From Arachis hypogaea (taxonomy: Eukaryota; Streptophyta; Magnoliopsida; Fabales; Fabaceae): a stretch of 64,000 bases of DNA. Shown one piece after another: positions 11,132 through 23,279 of the stretch. The translations under genes were made by a program, and so were the position numbers. How positions within the stretch are numbered: position 1 is the first letter of the stretch; each line of letters opens with the position of its first letter. Below the pieces are notes generated by a model, which was not told the origin of the DNA, ran no database searches, and was given only the letters and a program-made list of their open reading frames with translations. The stretch covers positions 105,974,276 through 106,038,275 of the forward strand of contig NC_092048.1 in NCBI RefSeq assembly GCF_003086295.3, given 5' to 3'.

Positions 11132-11429
11132 TTGATAAACCCATATTTTATGATATATATTTTGCTCAATTCAAGAGATTTATTCAATCTTTCACCCACT
11201 TATTCATGTAAATTGCATGTTTTTACTTTCCCTTCCGTATTATGTGATATATGTGAATTACATGTTTCCTATGCTTTAAAAATAATTATTTTAATTACCC
11301 TTTATTACCATTCGATGTCGTGATTTATGTGTTAAGTAGTTTCAGATCTTCTAAGGCAAGAATGACTTAAAGGATGGAAAGGAAATATACAAAAATGGAA
11401 GGAAAGCACAAAATGGAGTTTTTGTAGAA

Positions 11430-11630
11430 ACTGGCATCGATGCGAACACATGGACGACGCGGCCGCATGCCCATCGCGAAAAGGCAGCGACGCGAACGCG
11501 TGACTGACGCGGCCGCGCGCCTCAAGCAGAACAAAGGTGATGCGGACGCATGACCGAAGCAAACGCGTGACAAGGAAAACTCCAGATGACGCGACCGCAT
11601 GACCCACGCGGCCGCGTGACAGACGCTACG
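11430..11630 (+). repeat. CpG-rich near-palindrome module in LTR A
   Basis: About seven spaced units of the form ACGCG(G/A)CCGC(A/G)TG, several of them near-palindromes around GCGGCCGC, in an AT-rich LTR and about 90 bases upstream of the TATA box. Confidence 0.75.
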
Positions 11631-11715
11631 CACCAGAAATTACAGAAAATGCTCCCAGCGATTTCTGAAGCCCTTTTTGGCCCAGATCCAAGTTCAGAGA
11701 GCACAGATTAGATGA

Positions 11716-11722
11716 TATAAAG
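11716..11722 (+). promoter_or_regulatory. LTR TATA box (A)
   Basis: TATAAAG, matching TATAAAG at 56224-56230 in the LTR of B. Confidence 0.55.
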
Positions 11723-12647
11723 TGGGGAAATGCATCCATTCAGGAGAGATCTCCAATTAGTTACTTTTGATGATTTAGATGTAGTTTTTAGAGAGAGGTT
11801 CTCTCCTCTCTCTTTTAGGATTAGGATTTAGGATTTTTCTCGCTTTCATGATTATCCCTTTTTATCAGGTTCAATATCCCTTTTTATTATTTTTTCAATT
11901 TAATTCATGAACTTTTCCATGTTACAATTGATTTTCTATTTAATATATCTTGAGGTATTTCAGACTTATGATTGTTTTCTTTAATTTATTAATGTTCTCA
12001 ATTTATCCAAATTATTTTCATTCAAGTAGAATTTCTTCCCTTTTGGCTTTGGTTAAGTAATTGGTGACTCTTGAGTTATCAAACTCATCGTGATTGATAA
12101 TTGTTACAGTTGCTAGTTGACTTAAATTCCAATAACTCTAGTCTTTCCTTAGGAATTAACTAGGACCTGAGGATCAAACTAATTAGTTCACTTGACTAAC
12201 CTTTGTTTAGCAAGGGTTAACTAAGTAGGATTAGAATCCAATTCTCATCACCATTGATAAGGATAACTAGGATAGGACTTCCAGTTCTTATACCTTGCCA
12301 AGAGTTTTATTTTATAGTTATTTATTTATTTTATTTGTCATACTTCTTCTTTACTTTCAAAACCCCCAATCTACAAGACTCATAACCATTAATAAGAACA
12401 TACTTCCCTGCAATTCCTTAAGAAGACGACCCGAGGTTTAAATACTTCGGTTATCAATTTATTTAGGGGTTTGTTACTTGTGACAACCAAAACGTTTGTA
12501 CGAAGAGATTTCTGTTGATTTAGAAACTATATCTACAACGCGACTATTGTTATAAAATTATTTACTAGCAAAAATCCTATCGTCAGTTGCCTCCCAATAA
12601 GCGCTTCTTTAATGTCAGTAGCTTGACAGTGAAGCTCTTAGAGAGCT

Positions 12648-14927
12648 TCACAGAGACTCAGAGCTTGATGTTGGCCTCCTAACTCCAAACTTAGAAGTTG
12701 AGTGTGGGGGCTCTGCTTGACTCTGTATTGAGAGAAGCTTTTCATGCTTCCTCTCCATGGTTACAGAAGAAGATCCTTGAGCCTTAAACACAAGGTAGTC
12801 CTCATTCAATTAAAGGACTAGCTCTCCTCTGTCCACATCAATCACAACTCTTGCTGTGGCTAGGAAGGGTCTTCCAAGGATGATGGATTCATCTTCATCC
12901 TTCCCAGTATCTAGGATTATGAAGTCAGCAGGGATGTAATAGCCTTCAACCTTTACTAAAACATCCTCTACAAGTCCATAAGCTTGTTTCCTTGAATTGT
13001 CTGCCATCTCTAGTGAGATTCTTGCAGCTTGCACCTCAAAGATCCCTAGTTTCTCCATTACAAAGAGGGGCATGAGGTTTATACTTGACCCAAGGTCACA
13101 CAGAGCCTTCTCAAAGGTTATGGTGCCTATGGTACAGAGTATTAGGAACTTTCCAGGGTCCTGTTTCTTCTGAGGTAATTTCAGTTGAACTAGATCATTC
13201 AGTTCCTTGATGAGCAATGGAGGTTCATCCTCCCAAGTCTCATTACCAAATAACTTGGCATTCAGCTTCATAGTTGCTCCTAAATATTGAGCAACTTGCT
13301 CTTCAGTAATATCTTCATCCTCTTCAGAGGAAGAATACTCATCAGAGCTTATGAATAGCAACAGTAAGTTCAGTGGAATCTCTATGGTCTCTATATGAGC
13401 CTCAGATTCCTTTGGTTCCTCATTAGAGAACTCCTTAGTGGCTAGTGGACGTCCATTGAGGTCTTCCTCATTGGAAATCACTTCTTTTTCTTCCTCTCCA
13501 GGTTTGGCCATGTTGGTTATAGTTATGGCCTTGCACTCTCTTTTTGGATTCTCTTCTGTATTACTTGGGAGAGTACTAGAAGGGAGTTCAGTAACTCTTT
13601 TACTCGGCTGACCCACTTGTACCTCCAAATTTCTAATGGGAGACCTTGCTTCAGTCATGAAACTGAGAGTGGTCTTAGATAGATCAGAGACTACAGTTTC
13701 TAAGTCAGAGTGGCTCTGCTTAGAATTCTCTGTCTGTTGCTGAGAAGATGATGTAAAAGGTTTATTATTGCCAAAACGTGCTCTCCCACCATTATTATTA
13801 TTGAAGCCTTGATTAGGCTTCTGTTGATCTTTCCATAAGAGATTAGGATGATTCCTCCATGAAGGATTGTAGGTGTTTCTATAGAATTCTCCCATGTAAT
13901 TCACCTCTTCCATTGCAGGATTCTCAAGGTCATAGGCTTCTTCTTTAGAGGAAGCTTCATTAGTACTGCCTGTTGCAGCTTGCACTCCAGATAGACTCTG
14001 AGAAATCATATTGACTTACTGAGTCAATATTTTGTTCTGAGCCAATATTGCATTCAGAGTATCAATCTCAAGAACTCCTTTCTTTTGAGTTGTCCCATTA
14101 TTCACAGGATTCCTTTCAGAAGTGTACATGAACTGGTTATTTGCAACCATTTCAATAAGTTCCTGGGCTTCTGCAGGCGTCTTCTTCAGATGAAGAGATC
14201 CTCCAGCAGAGTGATCCAATGACATCTTGGATAATTCAGACAGACCATCATAGAATATACATATGATGCTCCATTCTGAAAATATGTCAGAAGGACACCT
14301 TCTGATCAATTACTTGTATCTTTCCCAAGCTTCATAGAGGGATTCAGCTTCCTTATGTCTGAAGGTTTGGACTTCCACTCTAAGCTTACTCAACTTCTGA
14401 GGTGGAAAGAATTTGGCCAAGAAAGCATTGATCAACTTTTCCCAAGAGTCCAGGCTATCTTTAGGTTGTGAGTCCAACCATGTTCTAGCTCTGTCTCTTA
14501 CAGCAAAGGGGAAAAGCATAAGTCTGTAGACCTCAGGATTAACCCCATTGGTCTTAACAGTGTCACAGATTTGCAAGAATTCAGCTAAGAACTGATGAGG
14601 ATCTTCCAATGGAAGTCCATGAAACTTGCAATTCTGCTGCATCAGAGAAACTAATTGAGGCTTAAGCCCAAAGTTGTTTGCTCTAATTGCAGGAATTGAG
14701 ATGCTCCTTCCACAGAAGTCAGAAGAGGGTGCAATAAAGTCACCAAGCATCTTCCTTGCATCTCCACCGTTGTTGTTGGGTTCGGCCATCTTTTCTTCTT
14801 TTTCAAAAAATTCTGTCAGGTCCTCTCCAGAGTGTTGTGCTTTAGCTTCTCTTAGCTTCCTCTTTAGAGTCCTTTCAGGTTCCGGATCAGCTTCAACAAG
14901 AATATTCTTATCCTTGCTCCTGCTCAT
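12648..14927 (-). pseudogene. Gag-protease pseudogene of M
   Basis: One reading frame runs from the ATG at 14927 to TGA at 12648-12650 but holds three internal stops: at 14310-14312, at 14016-14018 and TAA at 12810-12812. The N-terminal third has the plant retrotransposon gag domain (ANNF-LKPQL, FLQICDTVK, WLDS, YEAWERY). Downstream is a retropepsin-like segment with DLGSS in place of the usual D-T/S-G, then ILGRPFLAT. DLG is common in Athila-type proteases, so this alone does not prove loss of function; the stops do. The frame is closest in layout to the H1 ORF (25962-28769). A truncated copy of the conserved post-ORF hairpin follows at 12586-12600. Confidence 0.85.
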
Positions 14928-16811
14928 ATGAAAAAGAAGATAAGAGAACAGAAAAGAATAGGAATCCTCTATGTCACAATATAGAGATTTCTTTATGTGA
15001 GTAGAAGAATAGAAGAGTAGAATGAAGAAGAGAGAGGATGAAGAATTCGAACACAGAGAGGGAGAAGGGTTCGAATTATAAGAAGAAGAGAAGTGTTAGT
15101 AAATAAATAAATAAATAGAAAGAGATGAGAGAGAGAAAATTTGAATTTTAAATTAAAATAAAAAAATTTTTGTTTTTATTTTAATTATTGGTTAGTATTC
15201 GAAAATTAAGGGAAGAAATAAAATAAAATTTGAAAACTATATAAATTAATTAATTAAAAAGATTTTTGAAAAAGTGGTTAATTGTGATTTTCAAAAATTG
15301 GAGAGAGAAAAGTAGTTAGGTGATTTTGAAAAAGATATGATTGAAATAGTAAACTTTTAAAATCAAACAAAAGTCAAGTAGTTAATTGAAAAAGATTTGA
15401 AAATCAATTTTGAAAAGATAAGAAGTTAAAAAAAGATTTTGAAATTGATTTTGAAAAATATATGATTGAAATTTTATTTTGAAAAAGATTTGGAAAAGAA
15501 ATTAAAAAGATTTGATTTTTAAAATTAAAGTTGATTACTTGACTAATAAGAAACTAAAAGATATGATTTTAGAATTTAAAGATTGAACCTTTCTTAATAG
15601 GCAAGTAACAACTTGAAAATTTTTGAATCTAAACATTAAATGTTAGCATTAATTTCAAAAATGTGAAACAAAATTAAGAAAAAGATTTTGAAAATCAATT
15701 TTGAAAATTTTTTAAAATAATAAAAAAATGAAAAAGATTTGATTTTTGAAAATGATTTGAAAAAGATAGAATTTTTAATTTGAAATTTTGACTTGACTAA
15801 TAAGAAACAACCAAATTTTAAAACTTTTGACTAAATCAATCAAAATTTCGAAATTTATGAGAAGAATAAGGGAAAGATATATTTTTTATTTTTGAAATTA
15901 ATGAGGAAAGAGAAAAACATCAAACAGACACAAGACATAAGAAATTAAAATCAAAACAACTAATGTATGCAAGAACACTTTGAATGTCAAGATGAACACC
16001 AAGAACACTTTGAAGATCATGATGAACACGAAGAACATATTTTTGAAAATTTTTAAGAAAAGAAAAACATGCAAGACACCAAATTTAGAAATTTTTAAAC
16101 TATAGACACTAATAATTCAAGAATACATATGAAAAATAAGAAAAGATATAAAAAAAGAAAATGTAAAGATCAAACAAAGACAATCATCAAGAACAATTTG
16201 AAGATCAATGAAGAACAAAACTCAATGCATGGATTTTCGAAAACTTTTGAAGAAAGATTAGAAAGATGCAATTGACACCAAACTTAAAATTTGACACAAG
16301 ACTCAAACAAGAAACACAAAATTTTTTTAGTTTTTATGATTTTATAAATTTTTTTTGGATTTTTTGAAAATTATTTGGAAGAAGAAAATAAATAAATTCA
16401 AAATTTTTAATAGGAATTCCAGGAATCATGCAATGTTAGTCTAAAGTTTCGGTCCAAAAATTTAGACATGGCTTAATTGCCAGCCAAGCTTTATGTGAAA
16501 GCTTCGGTCCAAAAGATTAGACATGGCCAAATAGCCAGCCAAGCTTCAGCATACAAATCAGACATACAACAGCTGAATTGATGAGAATCAAAAAGCTCTT
16601 GCAATGATAAGTGAAAGCCTCAGCCCAAAAAAATTAGACATGGCTTAGCAGCCAGCCAGGCTTCACATATCATCTGAAACTCTAGAATTCATTCTTAAAA
16701 ATTCTGAAGAACAAATATTTTTTTTTTTGAATTTTTTTTCGAAAATAAAAATAAAATAAAATTACCTTATCTAAGCAACAAGATGACCGTCAGTTGTCCA
16801 AACTCGAACAA
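14928..16811 (-). other. 5' leader of M
   Basis: 1.9 kb between primer site and gag. A/T-rich, with many GAAAAAGATTTGAAAA-like runs on the plus strand and no gene. The end next to the primer site holds a three-unit repeat (16437-16680). Confidence 0.7.
16437..16680 (-). repeat. Three-unit repeat in M leader
   Basis: Three copies, spaced about 60-110 bases apart, of a block reading (plus strand) AAAGCTTCGGTCCAAAA, TTAGACATGGC and AGCCAGCCAAGCTT. A related block (TCTAGGCATGGC ... GGCCAGCC) lies in the LTR near 17800. Confidence 0.7.
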
Positions 16812-16829
16812 TCCCCGGCAACGGCGCCA
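16812..16829 (-). other. Primer binding site of M (tRNA-Asp)
   Basis: Reverse complement of TGGCGCCGTTGCCGGGGA, a perfect match to the tRNA-Asp 3' end, six bases from the LTR end. Confidence 0.9.
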
Positions 16830-16835
16830 AAAACT

Positions 16836-18431
16836 TGGTGCACAAAATTGTGATCTTTAACAATGGTGCCAAAAACTTGGTACGCACAATCTTAATCTCA
16901 ACTCTTTTTCACAAGTCCGCACAACTAACCAGCAAGTGCACTGGGTCGTCCAAGTAATACCTTACGTGAGTAAGGGTCGATCCCACGGAGATTGTCGGCT
17001 TGAAGCAAGCTATAGTCATCCTTGTAAATCTCAGTCAGGTAGATTCAAATGGTTATGAGGTTTTGATAATTAAAATATAAATAGAATATAAAATAAGATA
17101 TAGATACTTATGTAATTCATTGATGGGAGTTTCAGATAAGCATCTGGAGATGCTTTGTTGCTTCTGAACTTCTGCTTTCCTATTACCTTCTTCCAACCAT
17201 GCGTTACCTCCTTCCATGGCAAGCTGTATGATCCTCTCGGATGAAAACAAATCCATATGCGCTGTCACCGCACGGCTAATCATCTGTCGGTTCCCGCTAG
17301 CGTCGAAATAGGACCATTGTCCTTTTGCACACTGTCACTTGTGCCCCACATTCGCAGGTTTGAAGCTCGTCACATTCATCCTTTCCCAGATCCTACTCGG
17401 AATACCACAGACAAGGTTTAGACTTTTCGGATCTCAGGAATGCTACCAATGGTTCTAGCCTATACCACGAAGACTCTGATCTCACGGAATGGAATGCTCT
17501 GTTGTCAGGAGAGGCAATCATGCGTCGTGAACTAGGAGGCCAAGAGATACACACTCAAGCTATTGCAGATAGAACGGAAGTGGTTGTTAGGCACGCGTTC
17601 ATAAGTGAGAATGATGATGAGTGTCACGGGTCGTCACATTCATCAGGTTGAAGTGCGAGTGAATATCTTAGAGAAGAAGTAGGCGTGAATTGAATAGAAA
17701 AATAGTAGTACTTGTATTAATTCATGAAGAACAGCAGAGCTCCACACCTTAATCTATGGGGTGTAGAAACTCTACCATAGAAAATACATAAGTGAAAGGT
17801 CTAGGCATGGCTGTGAGGCCAGCCTCCAAATGTGAACATACAAGTTCCAGAATATCCAAAACTCAAAATATTTTAAAATAAATCTCTAAAAATAGTTTTT
17901 ATACTAAACTAGTAACCTAGGGTTACAGAAAATGAGTAACTAAGTGCAGATAGTGCAGAAATCCACTTCTGGGACCCACTTGGTGTGTGCTTGGGCTGAG
18001 CATTAAAGCTTTTCCGTGCTTAGGCTGTTCCTGGAGTTAAACGCCAGCTTTGGTGCCAGTTTGGGCGTTTAACTCCAATTCTGGTGCCAGTTTGGGCATT
18101 TTACGCCAAGATGTTTTAGGCTGATTTTGAACGCCAGTTTGGGCCATCAATTGGGCTTTTGGAGCTCCAGAAAATCCACTTCGAGTACAAGAAGGTCAGA
18201 ATCCAACAGCATCTGCAATCCTTTTTCAGCCTCTGAATCAGATTTTTGCTCAAGTCCCTCAATTTCAGCCAGAAAATACCTGAAATCACAGAAAAACATA
18301 CAAACTCATAGTAAAGTTTGGAAATGTGATTTTTGAATAAAAACTAATAAAAATATAATAAAAGGTAATAAAAATATACTAAAAACTATGTAAAAACAAT
18401 GCCAAAAAGGGTATAAATTATCCGCTCATCA
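16836..18431 (-). repeat. 5' LTR of M (1596 bp)
   Basis: On the minus strand it runs TGATGAGCGGATAATTTATA ... GTGCACCA. It contains GCCAGTTTGG/GGCGTTTAAC-type self-complementary units at 18030-18145 upstream of a TATA-like box (17896-17904), and near its 3' end a second, decayed copy of the LTR/primer-site junction (about 16870-16890). A minus-strand ORF at 17053-17283 is LTR sequence, not a gene. Confidence 0.85.
17896..17904 (-). promoter_or_regulatory. LTR TATA-like box (M)
   Basis: GTATAAAAA on the minus strand, about 130 bases downstream of the self-complementary block at 18030-18145. Confidence 0.4.
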
Positions 18432-18846
18432 GTCAGCCATGCGTACGCATCGCTGGTCTTTTCACTGGCCATGCGTAGGCGCCAGCCACGCGTGTGTGTC
18501 ATTTATATGCTGCACCAATCACGCGTACGCGTCGTCCATGCGTGCGCATCGCTACCAGATTCTAAAATCCTTAATTTCTCGTGTTCCTTCCACTTTTGAA
18601 TGCTTCCTTTCCATCCTCTAAGCCATTCCTACCCTAGAAAACACTTAACAAACATATCACGACATCGATGGTAATGAAAGAGGATTAAGAATTAGCAAAT
18701 TTAAGGCCAAAGAAGCATGTTTTCAATCATAACACAAAATTAGGAAGGATTTGTAAAACGATACAATTTATATGAATAAGTATATGAATAATTGATAAAA
18801 TCTACTCAATTCAATACAAAATAAACCGTAAAATAGTGGTTTATCA
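18432..18846 (-). repeat. K-type LTR remnant (K')
   Basis: On the minus strand it begins TGATAAACCACTATTTTACG at 18846, closely like the start of solo LTR K at 31633, and reaches a CpG-rich block (18432-18560) where M is inserted. The remaining LTR part is not in the window. Flank GTGGA (18847-18851) is the likely target-site copy in the LTR of T. Confidence 0.75.
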
Positions 18847-19050
18847 GTGGATAACCGTCCTTTTTATCTAGGGATTGTTGAGATCTCCCTTCTAGAAGTG
18901 GGTGAGAGATATTAGGAGTTAGATGTAACTCCTTCAGAATGGGGTACAGCGTTTTGCCCGACCTCTTAAGAGATCAGTTATGTGGTAGCTGCCTTTTTAG
19001 GCTTTCTCTGTTTTTTGGTCTGGCTTATGTTTTGGGTCAAGGTATGAACA
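18847..19050 (-). repeat. 3' LTR of T, 5' part
   Basis: Minus-strand TGTTCATACC... aligned gap-free to 35354-35557. Cut at 18846 by the K' LTR. Confidence 0.75.
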
Positions 19051-19064
19051 GTGCCCCGCTTGAG
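19051..19064 (-). other. Polypurine tract of T
   Basis: CTCAAGCGGGGCAC on the minus strand, directly before the LTR start. Confidence 0.6.
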
Positions 19065-19314
19065 TCCGAGCTTTCATGAGGTCGGGCTCGAACATTCGTG
19101 GTTCTAATTTCCTTTGTCAGATACGCCGCCTTCATAAGGTCGAGTAGACGACGTTTATAATTTTGAAACCTTGCATTTTTTTTGGTATACGTTACGCAGC
19201 AGTTTTCTTTGTTTTTGTGTGTGGCATTTAAAGAGGGTGCGAAATGCCTTTTTTTGCCCCTTGACTCTTATAAGTGCTCAACTTTTTCCCCTCTTTAAAC
19301 AACTTATTTTTTCC

Positions 19315-20660
19315 AAGTCTTTTTTCTAGAACTGATTTGTACAACTCGTTCTTTCCGAGTTATTTAAGGCTTGTAGGCTCTGTATGACTGGTTTTAGCAC
19401 ATCTTACTTAACCAAAGAATATTTCTTGTCCTAGTTTCATACAACTCGTTCAGTTCGAGTTGTTTTGAGGATACATGACTTGTTTTAATACAAATCACCT
19501 TTCTGAAACTTATTCTGATTTCTTACGACTTGTTTTGATAGAAATTGTTTATTTCAAAACTCGTAAATATTTCTGAGTATAACCTCATCTAGCTCGTTCG
19601 ATGCGAGTAGTTTTAAGGTCTTACGATTTGTTTCATTTCAAATCGTTTAATTAAAACATGGCTATTTCTTGATCTAATTTCATATAACTCATTTAAATTC
19701 GAGCTATTTTTAAGACTTCAATGATTTGTTCAACTCGTTCATTCTGAGTTAGGTGACTTGTTTCTTATACAAGTCACTCTTTTGAAGCAAAAATAGTTAT
19801 ATATCAAGTTGTTTTGCGCGATTTGTTTTAATACAAATTGCTTAGATCATATGGTTATTTTTTACTCGATTTTGTTCAACTCATGAGCTTGAGTTGTTTT
19901 AGATCATCAAGCTGTATTATAACTATTGGACACCAATTTGAACCTCATCACTTTATCTGAGCGACCATTGAAAAGGTCAGCTCGTGATTTTTGCGCTTTG
20001 TCGAGCATAAATTGGCGCCTTAAGTGAAGGGATTATATCCTTATTCCCTCCTCTTTCTAGTTTTTACAAGGTTGTCATCCTTGTGTATGATACAACTCGT
20101 TTTACCCAAGTTGTTTTAGAGGATAGTTTTTATGTTTCAATTTTGTTCAAAAACGTTTACAATCCTTTCTTTCCTTTTTAACTCGTTTTTATACGAGTCA
20201 TTTGGTTGAAGGATTTTTGTTTTGATTTTACTTTAGTGATTCATTTTGATACAAATCACTTTTTAATGCTTTGCTTTAATGATTTGTTTTGATACAAATC
20301 ACTTTTAAATATTTGCTTTTAGATAGACACGACTTGTGCTTGACACAATTTCGTTGAAAATATGGTTGACTGGCACAACTCGTTTAATATGAGTTGTCCT
20401 TATGTTGTTGTGAATGCTAGAACAAGTTTACTTTGAACAACTTGTTTTTGTGAAATTGTTCCATTTTATACGACTAGGTCATTTATTTTTAGAACTTGTA
20501 GAGATGAGATCGTGGGCTTGAGATTTTGTACGATTCATTTGTTACCCGTGTGGATCGAGTTGTTAAATCGTATTTATCCCTCAAGGGGCATATTTAGTTA
20601 AGTTACTTTTGTGACTTGTTCTAAACACAACTTTTTCAACCCATTTGGCCCGAGCTGTTT
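19315..20660 (-). repeat. Degenerate tandem array in T 3' region
   Basis: Roughly twenty diverged copies of a short motif (plus strand ACAACTCGTT...CGAGTTGTTTT, or ACTTGTTTTGATACAAATC) spaced 50-80 bases apart. Many units are internally self-complementary. No coding frame survives. Confidence 0.65.
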
Positions 20661-20826
20661 CGAGGTGTTTTCTTTCCAATTTGCGTATGTAACTTCTTTC
20701 CACTAATTGGTTCCTCGTCACTTCATCCAGGCAATTTCTATATGATCAGCCCGTGATTTTTGCGGTTTATCGAGCTTCAATTGGTATGTGTTAATTGTAG
20801 AAAATCAATTTTCATAAGGAATTGTT

Positions 20827-21095
20827 TTATCTCCTTAAGTTGGAGGTGTGTCGCAACCTGGGTAGTTCATCACCTTTGAGGTCGGACACTTTGTAGTAGC
20901 CCTTTTCTAAGATTTCAGTAATCTTGTAGGGTCCTATCCAGTTTGCTGTCAGATTTTCTTTGCCCGACATCTGTAACCTGATATTATGTCTTATCAGGAT
21001 GAGGTCATTTGTGGCAAATCTTGTAGCCATCCTTTGTCTCAAAATCTCTTTTCTTATCCGAGTTTGTTCTCGAATTTCTGAAAAGAGATCGAGTT
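20827..21095 (-). pseudogene. Integrase C-terminal fragment (Tat-like)
   Basis: The minus strand encodes REQTRIRKEILRQRMATRF, then a stretch with WIGPYKITEIL, GYYKVSDLKG and LRHTSNLRR before a stop. This is the characteristic end of a Ty3-gypsy Tat-lineage integrase (the WxGPYxI block, then LP-R---NLRR). About 90 residues are readable; the catalytic core upstream is gone. It fixes the orientation of T, with the 3' LTR to the left. Confidence 0.8.
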
Positions 21096-22441
21096 CTTTT
21101 TATTTTTATTTTTTGTGCCTCGACATCAATGTTGAATATCGCCCTTGGTTTTCCTTTTATTTATATCAATAGAAATCATGGCTTCTGTGCCATATGCATG
21201 AATAGTATCCCTGCTCGAGGTCGAGTTTCATGAAGTCGGACTCGAGCATTTAGTCATGTCATTCTTGAATCTTACTATTTGTTGCTATGTGATTTTTATA
21301 ACTTATTTTGGACTCTCTTTCTGAGAGGTCGGATAACTTGTTTTATACTTGTTGTGTCAACCTAGTAAGGTCGAATACTTATCTCTTGGCTTGAGGAGGC
21401 ATTCTTACAAATCACCATCCTTTTTCAATTTGTTTTACAAATTATTGTAAGGTCAGGTTTACATTCTCTTCGTGTTGATGTTTGATTATCATCACGCTGT
21501 CCTCAATTTATTTTTGTGATTCATTTTAGGTTTGCCCCTTGCCAGCTTGTTTTAGTACAAGTGGCTTAATGAGGTTGGACCATGATTTGTATTTACAACT
21601 TCTTACACCACTTTGGATCTTGTCACTTCAAGTCAGAAAAAGTATGCATTAGGAAGTAAGGTGTGCTTTCTAGCTGTAGTATCGCTTTTGTTGTAGACAT
21701 GGCACAATCTAGGTAGATTGTTTTCGAGTAAGTCGGATATGTTGTAGTAGTTCTTTTAACAAGTCTTAAGTGACTTTGTTGGGATCTTTTTCATTTTGGT
21801 GTTAGCTTTTCTTCGTCCGATTTTGGCTCGATGTCATTTTGGATCAAGACGAGGTTGCCAGTTGAGAAATTTCTTCGTATGACCTTCTCATGGCCATTTA
21901 TGCTTGGGATCTGGTTCTTGAAGTCGTACCTCGAGAAAAAGGTCGGACTTTTTTTATAAGCTCTAAGCTTATCCTACCATGTTGTAAAGTCTGACCTTTA
22001 AAAGAGGTCGGATTTTTCCTTGTGAGCTCTTAAAGAGATCAGATTTTTCTTTATAAGTTCAGAGATTTTAAACCTTATTGTAGTCTGACCCTTAAAAGAG
22101 GTCAGATTTTCTTCGTAAGCTCTAAAAGAAGTCGGATTTTTATTTGTAGATTTGAATCCTCAGAAGAGGTCAGATTATCTTCATAAGCTTGGATCCTTAG
22201 AAGAGGTCAGATTTTTCTTTTTAACCTTGGAAAGAGGTCGGATTTTCTTTCTAAGCTTTGAGGTTTTCGACCTCATTATAGACTCTGATCTTTAAAAGAA
22301 GTTGGAATTTCTTTCTGGTAATCTTTGAGGTTTTCGACCTCATTGTAGAGTTGATCATGAAAGAAGTCGGATTTTTTCACAAACTCCAAAACGAGGTTGG
22401 ATTTTTCCCTTGTCATCTCTAAAGAGGTCGGATTCTTCTTT
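21096..22441 (-). repeat. Degenerate interior of T with AGGTCGGATTTT array
   Basis: No gene seen. 21180-21930 is unrecognised degenerate sequence. From about 21940 there are ten or more copies of (plus strand) AAAGAGGTCGGATTTTTCTTTG with spacers such as TGTGAGCTCTAAA. The array continues after solo LTR K at 31639-31925. Confidence 0.65.
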
Positions 22442-22446
22442 GTGAG
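22442..22446. repeat. Target-site duplication of K (left)
   Basis: GTGAG, repeated at 31634-31638. Confidence 0.85.
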
Positions 22447-23274
22447 TGATGAAATGCAGAAGCTGGTGAATTAAAAATTATTAAAATGGTTACGTTGCAA
22501 GTATAGTTCTTAACTCACCGAAAATCTGCCTATCAATTTAGAAATATGTCACAGAGAGTTTGAATTAAAAATTACTGGGAGTTTTAAGTCCCAGGTCGTC
22601 TCCCAACGAGTTGCAGAAAAGTGTGCTATCTTATTAATCAGATGTTCCAAGAAGTTGAGTTAAGTAAATTGGAAATTAAATTGAGGAAATTTAAATAATA
22701 TGAATAAAAGCCTTGACTGGGAGTTGATTAGTTGGAACTTCTATTGTTGATGGAGTGATTTTAAGATTAATTTGTAATTAATGGTTGTTCTGTTTGGTTA
22801 TCCTTTACTAGGTAAAGGAAAGTCAAACAAGTTGGAATGTTAGATCTATTCACAAGTTGCAACCCACTTAGTTCAAAGGGATTGGCGTCAGCGATTAGAT
22901 ACAATCCAATAGTTAACCCAATTACAATTTTTCTTTCAATCCTTCCAACTCAAGAGTTCCTTTTAATCAACTCCTCATCAAGTGAAGAAACTACTCACTC
23001 ATTGTAAATAATAAATCCATAACACATGAAAGGGAATTGAAAGAAGACATGATTATTGGAATGGAGAAATAGATTAAAAGGAAGAAATAATTCTTGTATT
23101 AAATAGTCATAAAAGTATTCAAATAACAAAATTGAACAAAGCAAAGAACATGGAAGAATGAAACCAAGTTAAGAGAACGAACTAGAATGACGAAGTCTTG
23201 ATGAGGAAATAACTCTTCTCAATGTTCCAATGCTAAGACCAATTGAAAATTAAAATTCTAAAACCTAGAGAGAA

Positions 23275-23279
23275 AAACC
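23275..23279. repeat. Target-site duplication of H1 (left)
   Basis: AAACC, repeated at 30976-30980 immediately after the short 3' LTR. Confidence 0.85.

Larger units (their letters stand above)
6736..12585 (+). mobile_element. Element A, 3' part (non-autonomous LTR element)
   Basis: Starts abruptly at the E1 LTR end, without its own LTR or primer site. It contains a GC-rich leader, an intron-like segment, ORF2 (7934-9364), a 1.7 kb noncoding tail, a purine tract and one LTR (11133-12585). Order and sequence match element B (55642-62208) over the leader, intron and ORF2, so the 5' LTR and ORF1 of A should lie to the left of E1, outside the window. A interrupts element M exactly after GTTGC (12586-12590), the presumed target-site copy. 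Confidence 0.75.
11133..12585 (+). repeat. 3' LTR of A (1453 bp)
   Basis: TGATAAACCC ... ATCGTCA. Similar throughout to the LTR of B (55642-57148). It contains a CpG-rich module at 11430-11630 (repeated GACGCGGCCGCATG-type units) and a TATA box at 11716-11722. Minus-strand ORFs over the module are composition artefacts. Confidence 0.85.
12586..18431 (-). mobile_element. Athila-like element M (partial, degenerate)
   Basis: Minus-strand element with 5' LTR (16836-18431), tRNA-Asp primer site (16812-16829), long leader and a gag-protease pseudogene. Its continuation toward pol is interrupted at 12586 by element A, so any pol and 3' LTR lie left of the window. On the right it is flanked by GTCAG (18432-18436) inside a K-type LTR remnant. 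Confidence 0.8.

Noticed and set aside
16812..16829. tRNA-Asp-like sequence, possible tRNA gene fragment
   Set aside because: Only the 3' 18 bases match and it lies at an LTR border; it is a primer site, as at 480, 25685, 35061 and 57152.
17053..17283. 76-codon minus-strand ORF
   Set aside because: Lies wholly inside the M LTR; no protein similarity recognised.
18847..19050. T as a young element
   Set aside because: The two LTR copies differ at about 24 of 204 sites by hand count and the interior is degenerate.
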